A stretch of DNA of 64,000 nucleotides, from NCBI RefSeq assembly GCF_910592395.1, contig NC_088315.1, positions 8,496,501-8,560,500 of the forward strand. Direction: 5' to 3'. Under the pieces are notes generated by a model. The model ran no database searches. It was given only the letters and a program-made list of their open reading frames with translations, and had not been told where the DNA came from. The position numbers and the translations under genes were made by a program. This document shows positions 12,784 through 24,507 of this stretch, one piece after another (position 1 is the stretch's first letter; each line of letters starts with the position of its first letter). This DNA is from Lineus longissimus (lineage: Eukaryota > Nemertea > Pilidiophora > Heteronemertea > Lineidae).

Positions 12784-13029
12784 AAATAGACCATATGCAA
12801 AAATAAATTTCGGCCATTTTGGAACCGCCATTTTGAAACGGCCATTTTGAAACGACCCTTCAAGCGATTTACTTGAAGTTGTCCATGTCTTTCAATGTTA
12901 ATATTTTGAATGTTTTGAATGTTTTGAATGTTTTTGGTGATGATATAATTTAAAACATGACTTTTATGTCATGGTAAACTTACGCTGCATGTAAAATGGC
13001 CGAAATTTATTTTCGCATACGGTTTATTC
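12784..13029. mobile_element. Short inverted-repeat element (MITE-like)
   Basis: The left arm 12,784-12,820 (containing AATAAATTTCGGCCATTTT) matches the reverse complement of 12,993-13,029 over about 37 bp with a few mismatches. The interior has small tandem repeats, GGCCATTTTGAAAC and TTTTGAATG. No target-site duplication was clear by eye. Confidence 0.55.
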
Positions 13030-13806
13030 CTATTGATATCCAGTCAAATGATATATACTTATTAAACATACGATCGAAATCAGACTTGTTCTTTGTCTAA
13101 CTTAAACTTTGTCAATCCACGAAATCACACTTGTAGCCTACGTTCTCTGTCTAATTTTACTTTACTTTCATTTCAGCCTCTCAACGAAATCGTCCTTGTC
13201 ATCCCTCTGACACCAGACTCGGCTCCAGCCCATCATTAAAGTCCTGTTTCTCCGCATTTGACACCGCAGCCTCAAAGTCACACTCTTCACTTGTTAGAAA
13301 CCATCCGGAGAAGCGAACATTAAACCCTTATTTGATTTCCTCAGGACCATTACAAACAGTTGTTCTTCTGTATCATCTTTTCAAATCATGAATAAACGGC
13401 TTATTTTGAATTTTTGTGTCTTCATTGAAACCTTAGAGGGGTTTCTAGTCTTGCAAACGACCAAATTGCTTGACTACCCCCTCAACACTCTTTTTGTCAT
13501 CAAAAAGTTACGGAGCGAATCCACGCAAAAATTTTTTTTGGGCCGCGAAAACACTTATACTGAATTCTCGAAAAAAAAAAATTCATATATATACGCCATA
13601 ATTACTTTACGCTGGATACTACAATGCACTCCTCACCCATACATAATTTCTTTACGCTATATGGCTACTACAATGCACTTTCCTATTATTGACCTCGTCA
13701 AAGAAATCGAACTACAAATACCACTTTCATAAAACAATTCCTTTATTCACCACTATAATGTATTCTGAACATTAGCAAGTCGCAATATGGATAACTGATG
13801 CGGACA

Positions 13807-13811
<5 letters not shown>

Positions 13812-13847
<36 letters not shown>
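13812..13847. repeat. 36-bp poly-G run
   Basis: An uninterrupted run of 36 G directly abuts the ~150-bp array. A second G-rich patch (interrupted, about 15,257-15,271) marks the other end of the same array. Length calls in such runs are unreliable in most sequencing chemistries. Confidence 0.9.
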
Positions 13848-13849
<2 letters not shown>

Positions 13850-15260
13850 AGTAAAGGCTTTAATAATTCAAAGACAAGACCAACAGCTGGTGCCAGCATC
13901 TCATTGACAACACCAGGAGGGGCAAGTAAAAGCTCTGATAATTCAAAGAGACTAATTGGAAATACAAAACGTCAACAGATGGCCAGCATCTCATTGACAT
14001 CACCAGGAGGGGCAAGTAAAGTCAATCAACAAGGACACCACGGCTTTGATAATTCAAAAACACCAAAGTTAGTCAACTCTAATTGTAAATATACACAAAA
14101 TATCAAGAGAAAATTAACAACTGGCGCCAGCATCACTGGAAGGAGCAACTGAAGTAAATCAACAACTGGTGCCAGCATCACCGGAAGTGGCAACTAAAGT
14201 CATCAACAAGGACACAACGGCTTTGATAATTCAAAGACTGGATCCAAAACACCAAAGTTATTGAACTCTAATTGTAAATACACACAAAATATCAAGAGAA
14301 AACTAACAACTGGTGCCAGCATCACCGGAAGGGGCAACTGGGGTCAATGAACAAAGACACCATGGCTTTGATGATTCAAAGACTGGATCCAAAACACCAA
14401 AGTTATTCAACTCTAATTGTAAATACAAACAAAATATCAAGAGAAAACTAGCAACTGGTGCCATCATCTCATTGACATCACCAGGAGAGGCAAGTAAAGT
14501 CAATGAACAAAGACACCACGGCTTTGATGATTCAAAGACTGGATCCAAAACACCAAAGTTATTCAACTGTAATTGTAAATACACACAAAATATCAAGAGA
14601 AGACCAACAACTGGTGCCAGCATCTTATTGACATCACCAGGAGGGGCAAGTAAAGTCAATTAAGGACAGCACGGCTTTGATAATTCAAAGACTGGATCCA
14701 AAACACCAAAGTAATTGAACTCTAATTGTAAATACACACAAAATATCAAGAGAAAACTAACAACTGGTGCCAGCATCACCGGAAGGGGCAACTAAAGTCA
14801 ATGAACAAGGACACCACGGCTTTGATAATTCAAAGAGGGTACCCAAAACACCAAAGTTATTCAACTCTAATTGTAAATACACACAAAATATCAAGAGAAA
14901 ACTAACAACTGGTGCCAGCATCATCGGAAGGGGCAACTGGGGTCAATGAACAAAGACACCATGGCTTTGATGATTCAAAGACTGGATCCAAAACACCAAA
15001 GTTATTCAACTCTTGATATTTTGTGTGTATTTACAATAAGAGAAGACTAACAACTGGTGCCATCATCTCATTGACATCACCAGGAGGGGCAAGTAAAGTC
15101 AATCAACAAGGACACCACGGCTTTGATAATCCAAAGAGTGTTTTGAAAACAACTGGTCCAACGATAATAAACAAAATAATTCAACTTTAATTGTTAATAC
15201 ACATAAAATATTGAGAGAAGACTAACAACTGGTGCCAGCATCTCATTGACATCAACGGGG
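13850..15260. repeat. 144-156-bp tandem array, about 9 copies
   Basis: The segment CAACTGGTGCCAGCATC recurs at 14308, 14452, 14608, 14761, 14906, 15051 and 15226, with partial copies before. Each unit also has CACCACGGCTTTGAT, ACTGGATCCAAAACACC and TAATTGTAAATACACACAAA. Short ORFs on both strands (for example 116 and 118 codons near 14,300-14,660) are by-products. One unit holds a 33-bp internal inversion at 15,010-15,042. Poly-G tracts bound the array. Confidence 0.88.
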
Positions 15261-15619
15261 TGGGGGGGGGGGGACACGTCAGACTTGCTTTGATAATTGT
15301 CAAGACAGAAAACTTTAGCTATCCAGATGACCAACATCTGATTTCATCACCAAAAAATACCTGATAGTCTACAGTCTACAGTGCATTCACTCAGCTATAA
15401 GAAATTCTTGTAAAAACAAACATATTTTAAATATCGAGACTTCTTTATTACCCTAATTAACATCACCAAAGAATACCTGGGAGAGCGAGACAACATTTTA
15501 GGTATCGAGAGGACCAACATCTGGTGCCACGATAGTAACGAATGTCCATCGCAGTCAGGACGTAAGCTTCTAGGGATATACAGTCCAACTGATGTTACAT
15601 ACATCTCTCTGAAATGAGA

Positions 15620-15990
15620 GGAACTGGTGCCGTGATGATAAAGACCATCAAGAATGTCGATGGAAATCAGGAGCCCTCCGGACGTTAGGTTCTCGTGTAC
15701 ACTCCCGTCACAATCCACGATATGGTATCAAGAGCCCTTCGGACGTAAGGTTCTCGTGAGAGGAACTGGTGCCATAATGATAAAATCCATCAAGAATGTC
15801 GATGGAAATCAGGAGCCCACCGGACGTTAGGTTCTCGTGTACACTCCCGTCACAATCCACGATATGGTAAAGAGCCCATCGGACGTTAGATTCTTGTGCA
15901 GGCCGAATACACTCCCGTCACAGTCCACAATGGTAAGACGATAAAGAATGTCAATGCAGCCCTCCGGTCTCTAGGTTCTTGTGAGACATC
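15620..15990. repeat. Short tandem repeat, about 3 degenerate copies
   Basis: Segments with AAGAATGTCGATGGAAATCA, CGGACGTTAGGTTCTCGTG and ACTCCCGTCACAATCCACGA appear three times with spacing near 100-130 bp and increasing decay. Motifs such as AACTGGTGCC are shared with the array just upstream. Confidence 0.65.
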
Positions 15991-16557
15991 TATGCCTGAA
16001 ATGAGACGGTAATTTATATTGTTAGTCATACGGAGAGAGAACTGTATGGGGGTATAGTTCTCATTGGTAATTCCTCTAAAAGGCTAATCAGTGCACCTCT
16101 GGCTGCATAAAGTGAAGTGTGACACAATATTGATTCACCCTAAAGTTAGGATATTTCCAATTCTAAACACCACGACAATGCAACTGTTTTGATTTATTGG
16201 CAAGGCTATTGCAAAAAAACATATATTGAGTTGATAAATATTGATATCTTTTTTGTTGAGGATGAAAACTGGGCGCTAAGTTGATATGAGAAGCAGGCTA
16301 TTCATTAGTCTTAATGAATCATTACTTAAAATTTGGCAGCAGGAGAACAATAAAGAGATGTTTAATGTCAACAAAGGAACAATGTCAACAAAGGAACATG
16401 TAACTAAAGGCTTTTCATATACAATGAGAACTATTGTGTCACCAGCCAACAGCGCACGTGATCATTTATTTCAATAGGCCCATGTAATTTCATTGGGTTG
16501 ATGACGTATGAATATTGTCCAAGAGTCGGTCACTAAAACGTGCCCCTATCTTTCGTA

Positions 16558-16639
16558 GCGCGTAGTGGCCTGGTGGTTAGGGCGGACGATTTAGGGCGTT
16601 TTTTAGCCCGAAGATCGCGAGTTCGAACCCCATACGCGG
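16558..16639 (+). repeat. tRNA-like sequence (SINE head) in U1
   Basis: The ends GCGCGTA and TACGCGG can pair as an acceptor stem. Between them are an A-box-like TGGCCTGGTGGTTAGG and a B-box-like GAGTTCGAACCCC. The T stem and anticodon arm do not fold normally (a GGGC...AGCCC hairpin with a T-rich loop), so I read it as tRNA-derived rather than a working tRNA. Confidence 0.55.
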
Positions 16640-16713
16640 TTTCGACCAAACAAAACCGGAAGGTTTTTATTCTTTTTGTCATCGAAATATATATATCATT
16701 ATTTTTACAAAAT

Positions 16714-16944
16714 AAGGGTTGACCATAGGCACCACCATTTTGTGGCTTAAAACTTCAAATTCTAAAGCAATTAATTACTGTTTCAAAACAAAGTGAATGC
16801 CAATTTCATGAGTGGAAGTTAGTTCTTTGTTTACCAGAGAACACTCCCATCCCTTGAAATTGGCATACACATCATTTTGAAGAAGTTCTCATTGCTTTAG
16901 GATTTAAAGTTCTAGTCAAAATGGCAGTGCCTATGGTCAACCCT
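16714..16944. mobile_element. AGGGTTGACC-family MITE, copy M1
   Basis: Ends AGGGTTGACCATAGGCA and TGCCTATGGTCAACCCT are inverted repeats, and the two halves are themselves roughly palindromic (CTAAAGCAATTAATTACT versus TCATTGCTTTAGGATT). Further copies are at 18,082-18,296, in U3 (interrupted), at 41,945-42,157, and a half copy at about 33,238-33,357. Confidence 0.75.
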
Positions 16945-17926
16945 GAAAGTAATTTGGGGAAAAAATAAGTTCAAAACATCATTGGAAAGAAATTGTTAAA
17001 AGTATACGAAAACATTTTAAATTAAAAAAGGGACGGTTCGCTTGATTACATAGAAGTACAACATTTTACTCACAATGTATAGCACATGATGATGACAATA
17101 ATGGCATAATTCTTCGTTCATTATGATGATAATGGTTTACTGAGATCTCGTCCAAGAGCCGTCGTGACGTTGGCGGTGATATATGCTGCAACAGCTATGT
17201 TGTGTGATGTTGTGAATCTTGGTGATGATCTGACATGCATCGGCTTGGTTCTGTTGACAACGAGAAGATGAGATACGCCAGACAGATATCTAAAATGAAA
17301 GAAACAAGGCAGGACGTTATATGATTATAAGGACAAAGAATCCACCTAAGACACTATTCATTTTTGACCATTTAGGATTGTCCATCGTTCGAGTATGTTT
17401 ATCATGTTAAGAATTAAAGAGAGGTGAAGCAGGAGACAGAATATCGCTTTCAACGTCAAAGCAACAGACACGCCATCTCCAGGTTGATGACGGAACTGAA
17501 AATGCCTTGTAACAAGCTGGGAGTGTTGAAATAGTGGTTGTTTTGGTCATTTTTTGTCGCTTATTTAAACAAGAAAAACAATTTTTTTACTGCTAGAGTG
17601 CATAGTAATCTCTTCTCTTTTGATTAATTTGCCAAGCTATTGCGAAAAAACATATATTGAGGTGATAAATATTGATTTCTTTTTTGTTGAGGATGAAAAA
17701 TGGGCGCTAAGTTGATATGAGAAGCAGGATATTCATTAGTATTAGGAACAATGTCAACAAAGGAACATGTAACTAAAGGCTTTTCATATACAATGAGAAC
17801 TATTGTGGCGCCAGCCAACAGCGCACGTGATCATTTATTTCAATAAGCCCATGTAATTTCATTGGGTTGATGACGTATGAATATTGTCCAAGAGTCGGTC
17901 ACTAAAACGTGCCCCTATTTTGCGTA

Positions 17927-18008
17927 GCGCGTAGTGGCCTGGTGGTTAGGGCGGACGACTTAGGGCGTTTTTTAGCCCGAAGATCGCGAGTTCGAACCCC
18001 ATACGCGG
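17927..18008 (+). repeat. tRNA-like sequence (SINE head) in U2
   Basis: Nearly identical to the U1 copy, with one visible change (GACGACTTAGG for GACGATTTAGG). It was carried along by tandem duplication of the whole unit. Confidence 0.55.
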
Positions 18009-18081
18009 TTTCGACCAAACAAAACCGGAAGGTTTTTATTCTTTTTGTCATCGAAATATATATATCATTATTTTTACAAAA

Positions 18082-18296
18082 TAAGGGTTGACCATAGGCA
18101 CCACCATTTTGTGGCTTAAAACTTCAAATTCTAATACAATTAATTACTCTTTCAAAACAAAGTGAATGCCATTTTCATGAGTGGAAGTTAGTTCACTCCC
18201 ATCCCTTGAAATTGGCATTCACATCATTTTGAAGAAGTTCTCATTGCTTTAGGATTTAAAGTTCTAGTCAAAATGGCAATGCCTATGGTCAACCCT
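18082..18296. mobile_element. AGGGTTGACC-family MITE, copy M2
   Basis: Same ends as M1 but lacking about 16 bp of the middle (the TTTGTTTACCAGAGAA part). Part of tandem unit U2. Confidence 0.75.
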
Positions 18297-19353
18297 GAAA
18301 GTAATTTGGGGAAAAAATAAGTTCAAAACATCATTGGAAAGAAATTGTAAGTACACGAAAACATTTTAGATTAAAAAAGGGACGGCTCGCTTGATTACAT
18401 AGAAGTACAACATTTTACTCACAATGTATAGCACAAGATGATGACAATAATGGCATAATTCTTCGTTCATTATGATGATAATCTGTAGACCATGGTTTAC
18501 TGAGATCTCGTCCAAGAGCCGTCGTGACGTTGACGGTGATATATGCTGCAACAGCTATGCTGTGTGATGTTGTGAGATGTTGTGAATCTTGGTGATGATC
18601 TGACATGCATCGGCTTTGTTCTGTTGACAACGAGAATATACGCCAGACGGACATCTAAAATGAAAGAAAAAAGGCAGGACGTTATATGATTATATGGACA
18701 AAGAATCCACCTAAGACACTATTCATTTTTGACCATTTAGGATTGTCCATCATTCGAGTAAGTTTATCATGTTAAGAATTAAAGAGAGGTGAAGCAGGAG
18801 ACAAAATATCACTTTCAGCGGCTTTCAACGTCAAAGCAACAGAAACGCCATCTTCAAGTTGATGACGGAACTGAAAATGCCTTGTAACAAGCTGGGAGTG
18901 TTGAAAGGGGGTCGTTTTGGTCACTTTTTGTCGCTTATTTAAACAAGAAAAACAAAAAAATTACAGCTAGAGTGCAGATCAGTCTTTTCTCTTTTGATTA
19001 ATTGGCCAAGCTATTGCAAAAAAACATATATTGAGGTGATAAATATTGATTTCTTTTTTGTTGAGGATGAAAACTGGGCGCTAAGTTGATATGAGAAGCA
19101 GGATATTCATTAGTCTTAATGAATCATGGTATCAGGAGAACAATAAAGAGATGTTTAATGTCAACAAAGGAACAATGTCAACAAAGGAACATGTAACTAA
19201 AGGCTTTTCATATACAGTAGAACTATTGTGTCGCCAGCCAACAGCGCACGTGATCATTTATTTCAATAGGCCCATGTATTAAATTTCATTGGGTTGATGA
19301 CGTATGAATATTGTCCAAGAGTCGGTCACTAAAACGTGCCCCTATCTTTCGTA

Positions 19354-19435
19354 GCGCGTAGTGGCCTGGTGGTTAGGGCGGACGATTTAGGGCGTTTTTT
19401 AGCCCGAAGATCGCGAGTTCGAACCCCTTACGCGG
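19354..19435 (+). repeat. tRNA-like sequence (SINE head) in U3
   Basis: Third copy, differing by CCCCTTACGCGG at the 3' end, which breaks one base pair of the acceptor-like stem. Confidence 0.55.
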
Positions 19436-19560
19436 TTTCGACCAAACAAAACCGGAAGGTTTTGTTTTTTTTGTGATCGAAATATATATATCATTATTTT
19501 ACAAAATAAGGGTTGACCATAGGCACCACCATTTTGTGGATTAAATTCTAAAGTAATTAA

Positions 19561-22500
19561 GTGTCAGTCCATGATACCACCATGCAGGATCATGCAAATG
19601 GTGGCAAGGTGGGGATCAACAGATCTAGTTGTAATTTCTACCACAGACCTGTCCTAGGGTACTATGAAGGCTGGTGGATTGGTTTCGAAAATAACCCCAC
19701 AGTTTTGGGGTACGGCTGTTAACCATTTCCTACTCATTTTCCTTTTAAAAAAACATGCATTATCCCTCAAAATAGGCTAAGTCTTTTGTCAATTTTCGTG
19801 CATCAAACAGAATTATCACTAAACACCGCCTATTGAAATTGAAAGTACATGATCTGAGCTACCTTTTCATGCCTTTTGTTTTGCCCCAGGTACATTTTAA
19901 TGACAGGTACAGTACGTCCCAAAAACAATGCAATCTCAAATTTCAGTAAAAAGGCAATTTTAACTCTCCTTTAGCTCCAACACTGCAGTTTTTTAGGTGA
20001 TGCCACTTCCAGGTAAGGAAGTCAGAATGCTGTTTTTTAATTTGCAAAAGAAAAAAATCCGGCCGCCCTTACGGTTTTCCGGTGAGGGGGTCGAGTCGCG
20101 CCCTTCTCACTGGTGCCCATTTTTTGCCCATTCCCTCAGAAAACTGACGAAATACACATGCTTTCCAAATAAAATTACATTTTTAGATGTTAGTGAACCC
20201 CCCTCTCCCTTGTCCCTCCCACACACTCCCTCAAACAACCTAGAGGCCTTTATATCCCCTGTGGAGGCTTAGCGGTCTTGGCGGAAACGATCAGCAGCAA
20301 CGACAACAACAACAACAGTTACAGTTACAATGCATTGTGTACATGCACGTGTACATTGTGTGATAGTCAATTGAAAATGGAACCTGAAAAATCACAGTTG
20401 AAATGTGGATTTGCTGTCATATCCAAGGATATCGAGTGTGGTACTGACGCTTCATACCCCAATGACAAGAGTGTGATCCCCTTGAAACAATGTAAGAAGG
20501 ACGTGCACTCCCATTTGATGCGTTGGATGTCCTCCAGGAAAGCCAGTCAAGTCAAAAGTGAATGGGAGCTCATAGCACTTTGTGATGGCGTGTTTGATAT
20601 GAGTTCTCCAGTTCTGGACACCACAATATGCCCGAACCACCGATACAAGTTAAGTTTATCATGGAATCAGCAAAGGAGATGCCAGCACCCACTTCATCAA
20701 CCCTCTAAAACAAGTCGGAAGCCCAGAAAAGATGGTGGTTCAGTTCATCGAGTGATGTCTCGGGGAAATATACATCAAGTGGGGAGTTTTTGTCCCAGTT
20801 GGCTCAGGTAAGGGATCAGTCTCAAAATCACTGAAGTAGAAAAGAAGCAGTAGGCCTGTAATGATACCCACTCTGACTAAACCTAACTTTGGTGCAAAAC
20901 CAACTGAGTGATAACGATTTACCACTTCACTTGTGTTCTTCCTAGAAAGTTGATTGGAGCCTTGGCTTGGTGATCAGGAAGTCCCAGTTATGATTCCCTG
21001 CCAGTGCCACTGGAGGTGATGCTTCACTGCCGTACAAAATCAGCATGGCCGGTCGCATTATCAAAACAAGTCTATCATCATCATCATGTCCTCACACTAT
21101 TATATTGCACATCATATTATCATTACCCCCATAATCTGGTGCCTTTTCAGCTCTGTGTAAAGGATGTGAGGCTAAACATCGAGTATCTGTGGCAAATGTA
21201 GAACGAGAAGTAGAACCAGCACCCATGGATACAGAGGTGAGTTGAATGAAAAAAAGGGGAGAAGATTCGGGGCAAGCCAAACTGAATATTGGTTAATTCT
21301 GCCTGCAGCGACTGACTTGCATGTAAGAAGGTCACTGATGAGAGAGGAGGGACTAAGCTGAAAACCTTGATGCCATTCTGGCTCCCATCTCCTTGGCAAT
21401 GAGGGATTCTAAGCCAAACCTGATTCTCCATCAATATCTTTTTTCAGTCCGCTGTTGCCTCTTCCTCTGTTCAACCAGCCGACGCCTTAGAAAACCCAGC
21501 AGACGGGACAGAAGGGCAAATTTGATGGGTAATGTTGTTGCAACAGTATCATAAGGACTGCTGGTCAAGCACTCTTGAGCTGGGAGAGAGAAATGATAAG
21601 AGGGTGGAGACAGATTTTCTGAAATGTTGGTCTTTGAGTCATGACTGGGCAGAATCAGCCCAGTGAAAGTTGTCAGCTACACATCAAGAATTCTTGATTT
21701 AGAATGAAAGGGTACGACTTTATTGGATGTACATTCATCAGGCTTGACCTGAGATTTTCCACGCCATTGATTGCAAATGCATTGTTCGCATTCTGCAATA
21801 CATCTCTCTTTTTCTAAAAAAATACATGGTGAATTTCCTAAAACTGTTACATGCTGTGTTTTTGTCTCCCTTGACTAACATAACCTGCAATATGAAGGAC
21901 ATCCAGATTTGATGTTCTAGTATATCTAGCGGATGGTTCATCAGGTAAAATGCGGGGCTTGGTTAAAAAATGATTTTATAGTGATATCTTGGGATAAATT
22001 TGAACTTTGGCTTTCAGTAAACAATTGTAAATGCCAAGATAGATTTTTAATGTCAGTATACTTAGTAGCGCTAATGTCAGTTTTGAACAACCAAGCCTGC
22101 TACTGGAAAGTGGGACTCTCTCCTGATACTATCCTGCACTTGGGCCTGACATGTAGTACCGTAAATGAGGTGTTACTAGTATTGGTCCCTCCCTAGTAGT
22201 GGTTAGTAGTGGTTTGGCTATTGCCTGCAAAATAGCCTTTTTTCTATGTATCATTATATTAGCTTGTAAATAAATCACCCATTTGTAAAAAAAAAGTGTC
22301 CCTTCTTAAGTGGCAGCACTGTCCTCTGCAGACAGGTACAAGTGTAGCATGTGGAAAGTTGTGATCTCTCCTAAGGGACTGGACAGTACCGTAACTCAGT
22401 TCATGAAAAACTTCTCCATTCCAGTACATGTATATGTACAATTTAGCCAATGCTAGAGCAACTCCAGGAGAACATTTCAGCGCCAACCAAGGAGCTAAAA

Positions 22501-23781
22501 ACTTCCAATAGCAGTACTCTGACGGTGCAGCCAACTGCAGGGTTGTCCTCATCAAACAGTAATTACAGTAGGAACTGCACCTTTGGTCAATTGGCTCCTT
22601 AGCAATGGAAGGTGTTACTAGTATGTGAAATGAGCACTTCTGCAAGGTTCTTAGGAACAGGATGATCCCTGCATGGGTTGATAAAGATGTATTAGTAGGT
22701 CATACCACATGCCCTTCAGGTGCCTTAGCCATGGGGGGGGGGGGGTCCAACCCTTACAACATGCTCTGGCAGCATGACACAGGCTAATGAATGGGTCAAC
22801 ATTAGCATCCTCCCCAACAGGGGGGTTTCTTAAGGTTTTCGGACTGTATGAAGGCCTACATGTAGCTTATTCAATTACGTTGCCATCAGGTAGGCCAAGG
22901 CCGAAATGTTATTTGAAATTCAAATCAGCATTTCAGGACCTATGGGGCCCAATTCCCCAAAGGGCTTTCATCAAGGGCAAATTTGTAGTGATGAACTTGT
23001 TCTTTTTTGGGGGGAAAAATGCAAGTGGAGTTATTTACCGGTAGGCCTACTTAAATAAGTTAAAATAGGTTAGTAGGCCTAGGCATGGGGGGGGGGGGGG
23101 GGGGTGATCATGGTGGTTGACAGTAACTACTAATCCTCATGGCCAGCACCAAGCATAAATTATGTGTTCATTATGCATTTATTTTATAATTCATCAAGTG
23201 TACACAAGGTGGCAGCACTAGCCAATGAGTGTCATTTTGGTGGAAAATAGCACTTTTTCCTTGGTTTATCCTGGGAAAACAGTAAAAGCGGCCGGAAATT
23301 TTATTTCTGATTTTGAAAGTAGGTATCATTACCTTTATCATGTGCAAGCCACAGCATTCAAAGACCTGCAGTGTTGGAGATATGAGCGTCGATAGAGAGC
23401 TCTTCCTAAGCACTGCCCCTAGGTATGCATAATTACTAGGCCTAGCACGACCAAAGTATGAAGTGTTACTCAATGACCTGTTGCAGAATGGAAGATCTCA
23501 TCAAATACTTCCATCATAAAAAGGGGGAAAATCCAGCTATTTTTTTTAGTCTCTGCAGGAGTGCCCAACATTGACCCAAAAATACACAAAAAATAGGGGG
23601 AAAAAAGCTAAAACAAGCCCCCTAACTAGGCCTGCCCCTAACTCGGTTGCTAGTGATTTTTGAGAGTCATCAATTGCTGTGTAATGATGTCTTAGTGGAA
23701 GGATCTTGCATACCTAATCTCGTTAAAAACGGTTGACCCCCACCTTGCCACCCTCTGCATGGTGGTATCATGGACTGACAC
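19561..23781 (+). mobile_element. 4.2-kb TTAA-flanked insertion with terminal inverted repeats
   Basis: Both ends carry GTGTCAGTCCATGATACCAC followed by CATGCAG (27 bp identical, then a less exact GGTGGCAAGGTGGGG), inverted. Each end is flanked by TTAA (19,557-19,560 and 23,782-23,785). The intact copy U1 shows the empty site with a single TTAA, so insertion with TTAA duplication is directly visible; a 2-bp TA reading cannot be excluded because TTAA contains TA. piggyBac, Kolobok and Sola3 elements use TTAA. No transposase is recognisable inside. A small intron-containing gene and two G-rich runs (about 22,733 and 23,088) are. Confidence 0.8.
20374..21525 (+). pseudogene. Cys/His-motif gene inside the TTAA element (three exons, apparent frameshift)
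   Basis: First visible ATG at 20,374; the frame is open upstream to 20,278, so the true start may be earlier. Exon A runs to a CAG|GTAAGG donor after 20,807, exon B is 21,151-21,236 (CAG| before, GAG|GTGAG after), and exon C starts at 21,448 and stops with TGA at 21,523-21,525. Exon A encodes C-P-N-H-R and C-Q-H-P-L-H motifs. Exon B encodes L-C-K-G-C-E-A-K-H-R, another Cys/His motif. B and C share one frame, but that frame enters exon A through GVFVPVGS, one nucleotide off the frame of the rest of A. So there is a frameshift near 20,755-20,770, or a junction I misread. The set suggests a zinc-binding domain. I cannot name the family; it could be captured host sequence or an accessory transposon protein. 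Confidence 0.45.
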
Positions 23782-24507
23782 TTAATTACTTTTTCAAAAC
23801 AAAGTGAATGCCAATTTCATGAGTGGAAGTTAGTTCTTTGTTTAACAGAGAACACTCCCATCCCTGGCATACACATCATTTTGAAGAAGTTCTCATTGCT
23901 TTAGAATTTAAAGTTCTAGTCAAAATGGCAGTGACTATGGTCAACCCTGAAAGTAATTTGGGGAAAAAAATAAATTGAAAACAATCATTGGAAAGAAATT
24001 GTTAAAAGTATACGAAAAACATTTTAAATGAAAGAACGGACGGCTCGCTTGATTACAAAGAAGTACAACATTTTACTCACAATGTATAGCATGAAGATGA
24101 TGACAATAATGGCATAATTCTTCGTTCATTATGATGATAATCTGTAGACCACGGTTTACTGAGATCTCGTCCAAGAGCCGTCGTGGCGTTGACGGTGATA
24201 TATGCTGCAACAGCTATGTTGAGTGATGTTGTGAATCTTGGTGATGATCTGACATGCATCGGCTTTGTTCTGTTGACAACGAGAAGATAAGATACGCCAG
24301 ACGGATATCTAAAATGAAAGAAACAAGGCAGGACGTTATATGATTATAAGGACAAAGAATCCACCCAAGACACTATTCATTTTTGACCATTTAGGATTAT
24401 CCATCTTTCGAGTATGTTTATCATGTTTAAGAGTGAGTGATTTTTCTTTCTTGTCTTTGTGGAACACCTTAAAAATGAAATAAAGAGAAAATGTCTTTGT
24501 TTAAGGA

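Larger units (their letters stand above)
16191..17616. repeat. ~1.4-kb tandem unit, copy U1
   Basis: U1 starts near GCAAGGCTATTGC and contains in order: a tRNA-like head (16,558-16,639), an inverted-repeat MITE (16,714-16,944), and a segment whose minus strand has an acceptor (CATTTTAG) and donor (ATT|GTGAGT) bounding a possible 216-bp exon, 17,074-17,289. It is followed directly by U2; anchor positions for GCTATTGC differ by about 1,431 bp. Confidence 0.8.
17617..18989. repeat. ~1.4-kb tandem unit, copy U2
   Basis: Same order of parts as U1 at a period of about 1.37-1.43 kb: tRNA-like head 17,927-18,008, MITE 18,082-18,296, minus-strand exon-like segment 18,423-18,654. Small indels separate the copies, for example an 11-bp deletion in U1 relative to U2 near 17,130, so the exon-like segment has no constant frame. 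Confidence 0.8.
19509..23948. mobile_element. AGGGTTGACC-family MITE, copy M3, interrupted
   Basis: The left part is 19,509-19,560 and the right part 23,782-23,948. A 4.2-kb element lies between them exactly at the TTAA corresponding to 16,771-16,774 in intact M1. Confidence 0.75.

Noticed and set aside
13904-14949. Repeat-derived ORFs of 60-118 codons on both strands
   Set aside because: They follow the ~150-bp array and are interrupted where unit length is not divisible by three.
16558-16639. Functional tRNA gene cluster (three copies)
   Set aside because: The acceptor-like stem pairs, but the T arm and anticodon arm do not; better explained as SINE heads copied by tandem duplication.
19997-20272. 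91-codon ORF inside the TTAA element as a separate gene
   Set aside because: No motif, begins in sequence that looks like element interior, and is not linked by splice sites to the Cys/His exons.
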